Source of the DNA: Bacteroidota bacterium
GTDB lineage: Bacteria > Bacteroidota > Rhodothermia > Rhodothermales > UBA10348
Direction: 5' to 3'
Length of the DNA: 13,712 nucleotides
Assembly (NCBI GenBank): GCA_004356385.1
Contig: SMXL01000118.1
Coordinates: forward strand, 1-13,712
Shown here: piece after piece, positions 7,319 to 13,712 of the stretch
How positions within the stretch are numbered: position 1 is the stretch's first letter
Layout: the number at the start of each line of letters is the position of its first letter
The notes under the pieces: model-generated
Told to the model about the DNA's origin: nothing
What the model saw: the letters and a program-made list of their open reading frames with translations, nothing else
Database searches by the model: none
Translations under genes and position numbers: made by a program

Positions 7319-8590
7319 CTAGGCAGATGCCTTTCTGGTTTCAAAAATGGGTTCTGAGTTGTGAAGAACTGTATCCCGGGTAATTCGACACGAAGCAACA
7401 TCCGACATCGAGTGGATCTCAAACATGATGTCTAACATGGTCTCCTCCAAGACTGCTCGAAGGCCACGAGCCCCTGTGCCCAGTCGGAGCGCCTTTTCGA
7501 CGATTAAGGTGATTGCGTTGTCTTCGAATATCAAGTCGATACCGTCCATCGCGAAAAGTTTCTGATACTGTTTGAGAAGCGCGTTCTTGGGTTCGAGAAG
7601 GATATTTCGCATCGCATCTCCGGACAACACACTGAGTGCCGAAATGACGGGCAGGCGTCCGATCAGTTCAGGGATGAGTCCAAATCGCAAAAGGTCATCA
7701 GGCTCGACGAGCTGAAAAATAGCCGGGTCATTTTTTTCAATATTCCCACGCGAGTCCGCAAGAAATCCGATGGTGTTCGTCGAAAGTCTATGGGCGATGA
7801 CGTCGTTAAGTCCGTCGAATGCACCACCGCAAATGAAAAGGATATTCGTCGTATCGATGTTAATCAGACTCTGCTCGGGGTGCTTTCTCCCTCCCTTAGG
7901 GGGCACGCCAGCGACGGTGCCCTCGAGAATTTTCAGGAGAGCCTGCTGAACGCCTTCCCCAGAGACGTCTCTCGTAATCGATGCGTTGTCTGCTTTTCGA
8001 GCTACCTTGTCTATTTCATCGATGTAAATGATCCCTCGCTCGGCCCTTTCGACATTGAAGTCCGCAGCGTGAAGGAGGTGAGCAAGAATACTTTCTACAT
8101 CCTCTCCTACATATCCAGCTTCTGTTAGGGCAGTGGCGTCGGAAATGGAGAACGGAACGTCGAGAACACGGGCGAGCGATCTGGCGAGAAGCGTTTTGCC
8201 CGTGCCCGTGGGTCCGATCAGGAGGATGTTAGATTTTTCAAGCTCGACATCGCTGTACTCGCTAACGAACTCCTGGGCATCAATTCTCTTGTAGTGATTG
8301 TAAACGGCAACGGAGAGCGCCTTTTTTGCATGGTCCTGGTCAATTACGTATTCATCCAGGGACTGCTTGATCTCAGTGGGAGTGAGACGTCGTAAAGAAC
8401 TCGTGGTCTGGGTCGGTGAACCTGCGGTCTGTTGGACCCCGATTAGATCGCTCTGGACGATTCCTGATGCATCATTGATGCACCGATCACAAATGTAGAC
8501 TTCCGGACCCGCAACCATCGAAGTTACTTCGTGTGCGGTACGACCGCAGAAAGAACACCGGATTACATCTTCATCACGTCGATCACTCAT
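7319..8590 (-). CDS. clpX: ATP-dependent Clp protease ATP-binding subunit ClpX
   Basis: ClpX is the hexameric AAA+ unfoldase that feeds tagged proteins into the ClpP protease. All parts are present in its 423 residues: an N-terminal zinc-binding domain with Cys12, Cys15, Cys34 and Cys37; Walker A GPTGTGKT at 126-133; pore-1 loop GYVG at 159-162; Walker B IIYIDEID at 187-194; RKH loop at 235-237; ClpP-docking IGF at 274-276; arginine finger in ELIGRLPV (Arg312); and sensor 2 GARGLR at 373-378. The intact IGF loop implies that a ClpP partner exists elsewhere, since clpP is not adjacent here. The linker at 50-68 is rich in Gln, Thr and Ser. The ATG at 8590 gives a standard ClpX N-terminus. It is flanked by a 604-base gap upstream and a 188-base gap downstream, so it is probably transcribed on its own. 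Confidence 0.98.
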   Translation of the reverse strand: MSDRRDEDVIRCSFCGRTAHEVTSMVAGPEVYICDRCINDASGIVQSDLIGVQQTAGSPTQTTSSLRRLTPTEIKQSLDEYVIDQDHAKKALSVAVYNHYKRIDAQEFVSEYSDVELEKSNILLIGPTGTGKTLLARSLARVLDVPFSISDATALTEAGYVGEDVESILAHLLHAADFNVERAERGIIYIDEIDKVARKADNASITRDVSGEGVQQALLKILEGTVAGVPPKGGRKHPEQSLINIDTTNILFICGGAFDGLNDVIAHRLSTNTIGFLADSRGNIEKNDPAIFQLVEPDDLLRFGLIPELIGRLPVISALSVLSGDAMRNILLEPKNALLKQYQKLFAMDGIDLIFEDNAITLIVEKALRLGTGARGLRAVLEETMLDIMFEIHSMSDVASCRITRDTVLHNSEPIFETRKASA

Positions 8591-8704
8591 CGCCTAATCC
8601 AACCTGAATGTAGTACAGAACACCGATTCGAACGTGCCAGAACGAGGCCGCCATGGTACATATATCGCACGCTTTCGGCAAAACCTTAAACAGCGAAATC
8701 CGTG

Positions 8705-8710
8705 TATAAT
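8705..8710 (+). promoter_or_regulatory. Perfect TATAAT, candidate -10 box
   Basis: An exact TATAAT on the plus strand, preceded by TG without the usual one-base spacer of an extended -10. No good TTGACA-like box stands 16-18 bases upstream (AACCTT is there). It points away from clpX into the gap and could drive a small RNA or the doubtful frame at 8806. Confidence 0.3.
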
Positions 8711-8805
8711 GGGCCTGGGACATAGGTGAAGACTGGAGGTCAACTCCTTTCCGCACAAGAGGTCACAGACCGTTTAATGGATAGAATGTCTCAAAGACTT
8801 TGTAG

Positions 8806-9183
8806 ATGTCTCCCATTGAATTCAGTGGTGATAAGACGAGACTCCTACGTATCAGAGCGATCCACTTTTCGGTAGAGAAATCGGATCAAATTCGACCGTG
8901 GGTTTCCCTGAAAACTGGGAATGCAGCCATTTTAACAATGCATGTGGGGAAACGTAATTGCAAGCAAAACCTCGCCAGTTTTGGAACGCGTTGCAATCTG
9001 ATCGAAGCAAAAAAGTGGGATTTTTCGACCGATTCAAAGACTATGTGCCAAATAATCGATATTTGCTCGAAATCCGACTACCTGACTAGAAATGAGGCCG
9101 AAAAGGAGCGAAAATCGAGTGTTCGGGGAATGGGAAACCGGATGGAAACGATTTGCCAAGGGTGTCAGAGCCTATCATCGTAA
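8806..9183 (+). CDS. Doubtful 125-residue orphan protein
   Basis: An open frame of 125 codons that would be convergent with the EcsC-family gene, the stops being 11 bases apart. I do not recognise the product. It is basic, rich in Lys, Ser and Arg, has five cysteines in its second half (including TICQGCQ near the end) and no signal peptide or membrane helix. Against it: no Shine-Dalgarno, no recognisable domain, and codon use that looks unselected. For it: a frame this long in a gap that is not opposite another gene is somewhat unexpected, and a TATAAT box lies 96 bases before the ATG. It may be a young or decayed gene, or chance. Confidence 0.22.
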   Translation: MSPIEFSGDKTRLLRIRAIHFSVEKSDQIRPWVSLKTGNAAILTMHVGKRNCKQNLASFGTRCNLIEAKKWDFSTDSKTMCQIIDICSKSDYLTRNEAEKERKSSVRGMGNRMETICQGCQSLSS

Positions 9184-9194
9184 AGCTCTTCCGT

Positions 9195-10049
9195 TTAACC
9201 GGCACTGACCACATTAATTCCATATTTCTGTACCAGAAATCGTTCGCGATACAGAAAATGAGCCACCCTACAGACCTTCGAGGTGTAATACGCATTAAAC
9301 CCGCCTCCAATGATCGCGCCGGTTACGGGAAGGATCTGAGCCAGTTTTGCGCCGGTCAATTTCAATCCGAGGGCACGAGCCGCTCGTTCAATCGCATTCA
9401 TCAGGCCCATTTGCTCGAGAGCTTGAGTGCTCTGGGTTCGAGCGACGCGCGTTGCGGTTCGAACAGCCGGTGCCAACGTGACGTCTTTGGCTTTCGTACT
9501 CGGTTGAGCGACCTGATCGAGTAGTTCCAGAGCATATAGTCTCTCCTCCGGTCGGGTTACTTCAAAGCCACAATACGTTGCATATTCACCCGCTGCACGA
9601 AGATTAATAGACACAAGTGCTATCAGATCCGGAACGATTCCGGCAGCTCCAGCCAGGCCGGTTGCTGTTCCCTCAGCTGCGGCAAGGACCGTGTACTTCT
9701 TTCCAAGTCCGTTGGCAATTGCGTCGACCTCCTCCAAATCCAGGCGATGGATATCAACGTGATTTTCAACCGGATGGCCGGCGTCTTTGTATTGCTTGAA
9801 TACGGCATCGGTCCAGACGGAATCCTGCGTAATCTCGTTCGTGAGATCCAACAGGCCGGTAACCACGTTGTCCATGGTCCATTCCACACCAGGTACTTTT
9901 CGCAAAATTTCGGTTACGTCATTCCATGTCGATTCAGCCTTCTCTTTCGCCGAGCTATACCACGTACGTGGAGGATTTCGCCACGCGGCGATTTCCTCTA
10001 GAGCTTTACGTTCATACTCGGACGGAGTCTTTATTTCTCTTGTCGGCAT
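9195..10049 (-). CDS. EcsC-family protein
   Basis: From the ATG at 10049 this is a 284-residue protein matching the EcsC family, named after the third gene of the Bacillus ecs ABC-transporter operon; its biochemical role is unknown. Visible features are a charged helical N-terminus (EYERKALEEIAAWRNPP), a glycine/alanine-rich hydrophobic stretch at about 120-150 (GTATGLAGAAGIVPDLIALV) followed by the family-like RAAGEYATYCGFEV, and a second Gly-rich patch near the C-terminus (LPVTGAIIGGGFNAYY). These two patches may associate with a membrane. No ABC genes are nearby, so the context differs from Bacillus. The frame is open up to a TTG at 10097, which would add 16 residues of unusual composition. 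I prefer the ATG, although neither start has a well-spaced ribosome-binding site. It follows the barrel gene by about 90 bases. Confidence 0.8.
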   Translation of the reverse strand: MPTREIKTPSEYERKALEEIAAWRNPPRTWYSSAKEKAESTWNDVTEILRKVPGVEWTMDNVVTGLLDLTNEITQDSVWTDAVFKQYKDAGHPVENHVDIHRLDLEEVDAIANGLGKKYTVLAAAEGTATGLAGAAGIVPDLIALVSINLRAAGEYATYCGFEVTRPEERLYALELLDQVAQPSTKAKDVTLAPAVRTATRVARTQSTQALEQMGLMNAIERAARALGLKLTGAKLAQILPVTGAIIGGGFNAYYTSKVCRVAHFLYRERFLVQKYGINVVSAG

Positions 10050-10138
10050 CCTTGAGATTGAATCTGAATGGACATGCGGTATACGCAGAACTCTCAAAAT
10101 GTTATAAATAGGCCTTCACGGTATCAAAATCACCGATG

Positions 10139-12115
10139 TTAGTCGGAAATGGGCCAGAATACACCAAATCGAAATCGTTTGGCAGGTAGAGGATAGTCGG
10201 GAATAAGGAGGTTACCTACCAAAGCATTTGTGCCACTGAATATATTTTCATAGGAAAGAAAAATCGTTGCCGTGCGAATACCCGCCTCGGCGACAACATT
10301 GACTGTCAGAGTGGAAGGCACTGACTGGCCGTCATCAGAAGGGAGCACGAGACTTCCCGTCCGGGTGTCGAGTCTACGTCCGACCATGGAATCCCAATAA
10401 AAAGCACGAACGGACAGATCAAGGTCGAGGTCACCTTTAAAAAGAAGGGCTCTGATTCCGAGTCGCCCATTGATCCAGAATTCTGGAATTGCAGAAGACT
10501 CCAAATCGGCGACAGACGAATCTTCCGAGTGTGATACACGAAGAATGGTGGGTCGAACAACAGTATAGATTCCTCTTTCTGCTTCCTTCCGGAAAGAGAC
10601 TTCAATTGCAGCCCCTGTATTATTCAACGTACCGCCGATTCGATGGGCCTCGAGTTCGTTGCTTAGTCCGTCAATGGTCCAGGTTCGTTTCTGTGTCGTC
10701 GATGTATAAAACAAGGACGCGCTCAATCCAAATGGGCCGAACTGATTACGAAGATCGAGTATGAGCCGATCGACCCTCGATTCAGGTCGGTTTTCCAGCA
10801 CGGTCGTATTTTGACCGAAACCCCATGCATCCATCCAGGTCGACCGAATTCCAGACGTGCTGACTGAGAGTGAAAAAATATCTCTCGAGAACCGAATGGA
10901 CGCCGATGCAAATGTATAGCCGTCGTCGGCATGAAGACCTACCGACCCGTCCGCCAGGATGGTTCCAAAAAGGGAAGAACCGCTCGCTATTAACTGCGCA
11001 AACGATCGATTCTTATCAAAGCCGTCGGTGAACGCATTTCCGCTTCGAAAAAGGTCTTGCCACACGGTTGCGGAGAGTCGAAGACTGTTTTGTGCACCCG
11101 TAATTTCATGCACGGCCGAAACGCCCAGTCGATCTATTCGCGCCGAAACTGAATCCGATTCAGCTTGATAGGTCAGCGTTTGAGCCGACCAGAAACCCGA
11201 AACTGAAAGAGGAGATTTGCGGACCAGAGTTCGCGCTCGAATCGAAAGGTCATTCCGGATGGTCGTTCGGGTGGCCTCTTCGTTGGTGACATTAGCCCCC
11301 AGACGCTGATAGATCGACGAATAGGGTTGCCCGCTGATCGGTATGACTCCACCATGAGCTCCGACCTTCCGCCGATTGTACAACTCGAAGATTTCAATAC
11401 TCCACGATTCGCTTTCAAATCTGATTCTAGACATGAGTTGCCGTGCTCTTTCGAGACGACTACCCGGGTATTCGCCGTCCGAACCTGCACCTGCAAACCC
11501 AAAGACAATATTGAGTCGATCCTCGGGTCGAAGAAGCGATATTCGCCGGGACTGCGCATGGACGACTCCGATAGACTGAAGTCCGGAGTTCGATGAGCCG
11601 TATCTGAGATCGGTGGTTGGGGTAGAGAGTGAAAAAGCACCAGTCTGCGTATGTACGCTGAACGGACGAGTACTCGAGTTCGACCCGGTGCTCACGTTCT
11701 CGATCAGCACGTACGGTAACAAATCAAATCGGGGCCTGCCGGTAATCAAATCGTTCAACCGGAGCCCGTCGAGTCTCAAATCAACCTGATTGGGATCGAA
11801 ACCCATTGGACTGATCGAGCTAGGCCATCCGGGTGTACCGAACGAATAGGCCATCATTCCTGGAAGTGCATTCAAAAGAGAAGACAGATCGAGTTCTGCC
11901 CGCCGCGCAGGCCGTCCGAAATCTGTGTCGACCCCCGACTCGTCCTGGAAGAAGCCTGGAGTAATAAGAGAATCGGCGGTCTCGTTTACCGACCGGTTCG
12001 AAACCGATAACGAATCAATGACCGACCTCTTCAATCCTCCCGCGACCACCAACGAGTCCACGACCTGACTATGGGAAGGAGGGACGAATCCCAATAAAAG
12101 TGCGAGGACGATCAT
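10139..12115 (-). CDS. Outer-membrane beta-barrel protein with TonB-receptor-like plug segment
   Basis: A 658-residue exported protein. It begins with a type I signal peptide (MIVLALLLGFVPPSHSQ, cleavage near SHS|Q), then a Ser/Asp-rich linker to about 70. Residues 75-150 resemble a shortened plug domain (LSSLLNALPGMMAY, then VDLRLDGLRLNDL), and the rest is alternating hydrophobic/polar strands rich in Ser, Arg and aromatic residues, typical of a large outer-membrane barrel. I see no carboxypeptidase-like N-terminal domain and no sure TonB box, and the protein does not end in the usual aromatic residue (it closes FWPISD). It could be a porin or a reduced TonB-dependent receptor; the substrate is unknown. 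The frame is open up to 12232, but that would overlap the kinase gene by 92 bases. The ATG at 12115 puts the signal peptide first and leaves a 25-base gap. Confidence 0.82.
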   Translation of the reverse strand: MIVLALLLGFVPPSHSQVVDSLVVAGGLKRSVIDSLSVSNRSVNETADSLITPGFFQDESGVDTDFGRPARRAELDLSSLLNALPGMMAYSFGTPGWPSSISPMGFDPNQVDLRLDGLRLNDLITGRPRFDLLPYVLIENVSTGSNSSTRPFSVHTQTGAFSLSTPTTDLRYGSSNSGLQSIGVVHAQSRRISLLRPEDRLNIVFGFAGAGSDGEYPGSRLERARQLMSRIRFESESWSIEIFELYNRRKVGAHGGVIPISGQPYSSIYQRLGANVTNEEATRTTIRNDLSIRARTLVRKSPLSVSGFWSAQTLTYQAESDSVSARIDRLGVSAVHEITGAQNSLRLSATVWQDLFRSGNAFTDGFDKNRSFAQLIASGSSLFGTILADGSVGLHADDGYTFASASIRFSRDIFSLSVSTSGIRSTWMDAWGFGQNTTVLENRPESRVDRLILDLRNQFGPFGLSASLFYTSTTQKRTWTIDGLSNELEAHRIGGTLNNTGAAIEVSFRKEAERGIYTVVRPTILRVSHSEDSSVADLESSAIPEFWINGRLGIRALLFKGDLDLDLSVRAFYWDSMVGRRLDTRTGSLVLPSDDGQSVPSTLTVNVVAEAGIRTATIFLSYENIFSGTNALVGNLLIPDYPLPAKRFRFGVFWPISD

Positions 12116-12140
12116 CAACCTCGCATCATGCGCGTAGCCT

Positions 12141-12779
12141 TTACTCCGGAAAAAGTCCAAAGAGCCTACTCTCGATTCGTCCAATAATTTCGTGCCGGTC
12201 CTCCGGGACGTTGACGAAGTCGAGTTCGTCAACGTCTATGATAATTTTGGGACCTTCCGTGTACCTGGAAATCCAATCCTCGTAGTGTTGATTCAGGCGT
12301 TCGAGGTATTCGATTCGGATCGTGCTTTCAAATTCCCGGCCACGAGACTGGATGTGTCCCACCAGGGTCGGGACAGTCGCCCGTAGATAAACCAGTAAAT
12401 CTGGGGACTTGAGATAGGAGGTCATTATTTGGAAAAGATCTGTGTAGTTCTCATAGTCTCTTCCTGCCATCAGACCCATTTCATGGAGGTTCCGGGCGAA
12501 AATTTCGGCGTCCTCATAAATGGATCTATCCTGAACAACGCTGTGCGGGGTTTCCTCGATCTTTCGCTGGTGGTTGAACCGACTGGACAAGAAAAACACC
12601 TGAAGATTGAACGACCATCGGTGCATGTTGTCGTAAAAATCGGTCAGATATGGATTGTCGTCGACTCTCTCGAAATAGGCCTCCCATTTGAAATAGTCAG
12701 AAAGGATTCGAGTGAGAGAACTCTTTCCGGCTCCAATATTACCGGCAACTGCGACGTATTTCTTTCCTGGGTTGGGCAA
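12141..12779 (-). CDS. Deoxynucleoside kinase (dNK/dGK-dAK type)
   Basis: A 212-residue salvage kinase that phosphorylates deoxynucleosides at the 5' position with ATP. Motifs in order are the P-loop GNIGAGKS at 13-20, a substrate-contacting FERVDDNPYL at 36-45, the DRS motif at 84-86 (DRSIYEDAEIF), the strand LVYLRAT at 129-135 and the LID region RGREFE at 146-151. Length and order match the family that includes deoxyadenosine/deoxyguanosine kinases; the base specificity is not clear. The start is forced to be the TTG at 12779: an in-frame stop lies two codons upstream and there is no ATG or GTG before the P-loop. No Shine-Dalgarno is seen, so translation may be modest. It heads the set with the barrel and EcsC-family genes. 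Confidence 0.93.
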   Translation of the reverse strand: MPNPGKKYVAVAGNIGAGKSSLTRILSDYFKWEAYFERVDDNPYLTDFYDNMHRWSFNLQVFFLSSRFNHQRKIEETPHSVVQDRSIYEDAEIFARNLHEMGLMAGRDYENYTDLFQIMTSYLKSPDLLVYLRATVPTLVGHIQSRGREFESTIRIEYLERLNQHYEDWISRYTEGPKIIIDVDELDFVNVPEDRHEIIGRIESRLFGLFPE

Positions 12780-12841
12780 CGATTAGATTCGGTAGGGTTA
12801 AACGTACGGAATTCTCCGACATACGAGGTGTATGGACGGTG

Positions 12842-12850
12842 ACGAAAATA
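12842..12850 (-). promoter_or_regulatory. TATTTTCGT copy facing the kinase gene
   Basis: On the minus strand this reads TATTTTCGT, 63 bases before the kinase TTG start. It is close to the Bacteroidota -7 element TAnnTTTG (one mismatch) but no -33 TTG is found at the right distance. Confidence 0.2.
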
Positions 12851-12974
12851 CCAAAGATCATGAGACCATGCAGGAGCATTCTCCAATCTCTAAGACTGAA
12901 GACCGGTCATTCTGCGCGAACAATTTCTAACACCTTCTTAATGCGTGAAGTAGCGGGTCGAAGGCTAAAACCAT

Positions 12975-12983
12975 TATTTTCGT
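12975..12983 (+). promoter_or_regulatory. TATTTTCGT copy facing valS
   Basis: The same nine bases as the minus-strand copy, here pointing toward valS and about 100 bases before its ATG. It may be a Bacteroidota-like -7 element; no clear -33 partner. Confidence 0.2.
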
Positions 12984-13068
12984 GGGTTCTGAGTATCCGT
13001 TGAATCTCAAGATCTAAAAGACATCGTTGGTGGGCGGAGAATCAGGCTACGCTGACTTATGCCCAGTC

Positions 13069-13073
13069 GGAGA
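13069..13073 (+). promoter_or_regulatory. Ribosome-binding site of valS
   Basis: GGAGA lies 11 bases before the ATG at 13085 and supports this start. An upstream ATG at 13059 is in another frame. Confidence 0.5.
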
Positions 13074-13084
13074 CAACACGAACA

Positions 13085-13712
13085 ATGCCTACTTCGAAAT
13101 CAAAAGACACGCCGAAGCGAACGACTTACGATCCTAAAGCAATCGAAGGGAAGTGGTACGAGTATTGGGAGAACCATTCTCTTTTCAAAACCAGCGTCAA
13201 CGCTTCGAAGGAACCGCACGTCATCGTCATGCCGCCGCCGAATGTGACGGGCCGGTTGCACATGGGCCACGCATTGCAGGATACGATTCAGGATTCGTTG
13301 ACCCGAATGCGTCGAATGCAGGGATTCGAGGCACTCTGGCTGCCCGGGATGGATCACGCAGGAATCGCAACCCAAAATGTTGTAGAAAAAGCACTCGTGG
13401 AGGAAGAAGGAAAAGACCGACATGCTTACGGACGCGAGGCCTTTGTCAAGAGAGTATGGAAGTGGAAGGAGGAGTACGGCGACATCATTCTTAAGCAAAA
13501 AAGACGTCTCGGCGACTCATGCGACTGGTCGAAGGAACGGTTCACGATGGATGAGGGGTTCTCCCGCGCAGTGCAGCATGTATTCGTTAAACTGTACGAG
13601 GAAGGCCTGGTTTATCGAGGAGAATATCTGATAAACTGGTGCCCTGTGGATCAGACCGCCCTTTCAGACGAAGAAGTGGATAACGTCGAACGGGATGGGT
13701 ACTTGTGGTATA
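13085..13712 (+). CDS. valS: Valyl-tRNA synthetase, N-terminal 209 residues (continues past the window)
   Basis: A class I aminoacyl-tRNA synthetase that charges tRNA-Val with valine. The visible part begins with a Lys/Thr-rich tail, then YDPKAIEGKWYEYWE at 15-29, the catalytic PPPNVTGRLHMGHA with the HIGH-type motif HMGH at 59-62, the GMDHAGIATQ segment at 88-97, and NWCPVDQTALSDEEV at 184-198, which leads toward the editing domain. All are intact and typical. The KMSKS loop and most of the editing and anticodon-binding domains are off the edge; the full enzyme is usually about 880-900 residues. It is the only confident plus-strand gene here and is divergent from the kinase set. Confidence 0.97.
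   Translation, partial: MPTSKSKDTPKRTTYDPKAIEGKWYEYWENHSLFKTSVNASKEPHVIVMPPPNVTGRLHMGHALQDTIQDSLTRMRRMQGFEALWLPGMDHAGIATQNVVEKALVEEEGKDRHAYGREAFVKRVWKWKEEYGDIILKQKRRLGDSCDWSKERFTMDEGFSRAVQHVFVKLYEEGLVYRGEYLINWCPVDQTALSDEEVDNVERDGYLWY

Larger units (their letters stand above)
8591..9194. other. 604-base region without a confident gene, upstream of clpX
   Basis: This is the longest gap in the window. It must hold the clpX promoter (minus strand) and the 3' end of the EcsC-family transcript. On the plus strand it has a perfect TATAAT (8705-8710), two copies of GAGGTCA (8736-8742 and 8759-8765), a small GGAG/CTCC stem (8735-8747) and a 125-codon open frame. I see no tRNA, riboswitch or known small RNA in it. 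Confidence 0.6.
12780..13084. other. Divergent intergenic region between the kinase and valS
   Basis: These 305 bases contain no gene that I can support and must hold the promoters for both directions. The only structure noted is a nine-base sequence present twice in opposite orientation (see the two copies of TATTTTCGT). I could not identify a confident sigma-70 pair for valS; a TTGAAT at 13000-13005 has no matching -10. Confidence 0.5.

Noticed and set aside
7790..8128. Plus-strand open frame of 112 codons
   Set aside because: Antisense shadow of clpX with no family features.
8615..8645. T-arm-like GTTCGAATC on the minus strand, suggesting a tRNA
   Set aside because: The flanking bases do not form the five-pair T stem, and no acceptor or anticodon arm is found.
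11173..11640. Minus-strand frame of 155 codons inside the barrel gene
   Set aside because: Out-of-frame shadow; the barrel frame is continuous through it with signal peptide, plug and strands.
12116..12232. N-terminal extension of the barrel protein to an ATG at 12232
   Set aside because: It would overlap the kinase gene by 92 bases and put 39 polar residues before the signal peptide.
12644..12886. 80-codon minus-strand frame upstream of and overlapping the kinase
   Set aside because: It overlaps the kinase P-loop region in another frame and has no recognisable features.
7477..13072. The 12-base word GCCCAGTCGGAG occurring both in clpX and before valS
   Set aside because: A few 12-base matches are expected by chance in a sequence of this length; the two contexts are unrelated.

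Overview
The window looks like a chromosomal stretch from a Gram-negative bacterium of the Bacteroidota/Rhodothermota side of the tree. Four things suggest this, all by inference from memory of families rather than by a search: the Tgt zinc cysteines are missing, IspH is the long (about 410 residue) form, a beta-barrel outer-membrane protein follows a deoxynucleoside kinase, and most genes lack a clear Shine-Dalgarno. GC looks close to balanced. No phage, insertion sequence, CRISPR array, tRNA or rRNA was seen.

Layout. Every gene except the last is on the minus strand, so the order of transcription runs from high to low coordinates. (1) 13085-13712, plus strand: the first 209 codons of valS, cut by the window edge. 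(2) 12780-13084: divergent intergenic region between valS and the kinase. (3) 12779-9195, minus: deoxynucleoside kinase, a 658-residue beta-barrel protein with a plug-like N-terminus, and an EcsC-family protein. These are 25-90 bases apart and probably one transcript. (4) 8591-9194: a 604-base gap with a good TATAAT box on the plus strand and a doubtful 125-codon plus-strand reading frame. (5) 8590-7319, minus: clpX, not next to clpP here. (6) 7130-1, minus: a tightly spaced run of yihY/BrkB-like membrane protein, a truncated mlaE-like permease fragment, tgt, ispH, a class I methyltransferase, two paralogous lipoproteins and an M20 peptidase whose last few codons are off the edge.

How they fit together. 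Most genes are housekeeping: valyl-tRNA synthesis, dNTP salvage, protein unfolding, queuosine insertion, the last step of the MEP isoprenoid pathway and peptide hydrolysis. A second theme is the envelope: the barrel protein, the YihY-like membrane protein, the MlaE remnant and two lipoproteins.

The points that most deserve attention are the MlaE-like fragment, which stops after the first third of the family and overlaps the tgt start as ATGA; a Tgt whose three zinc cysteines are replaced while its catalytic aspartates remain; the tandem pair of divergent lipoprotein paralogues; and the unexplained 604-base gap upstream of clpX. I see no convincing new defence or mobile system.
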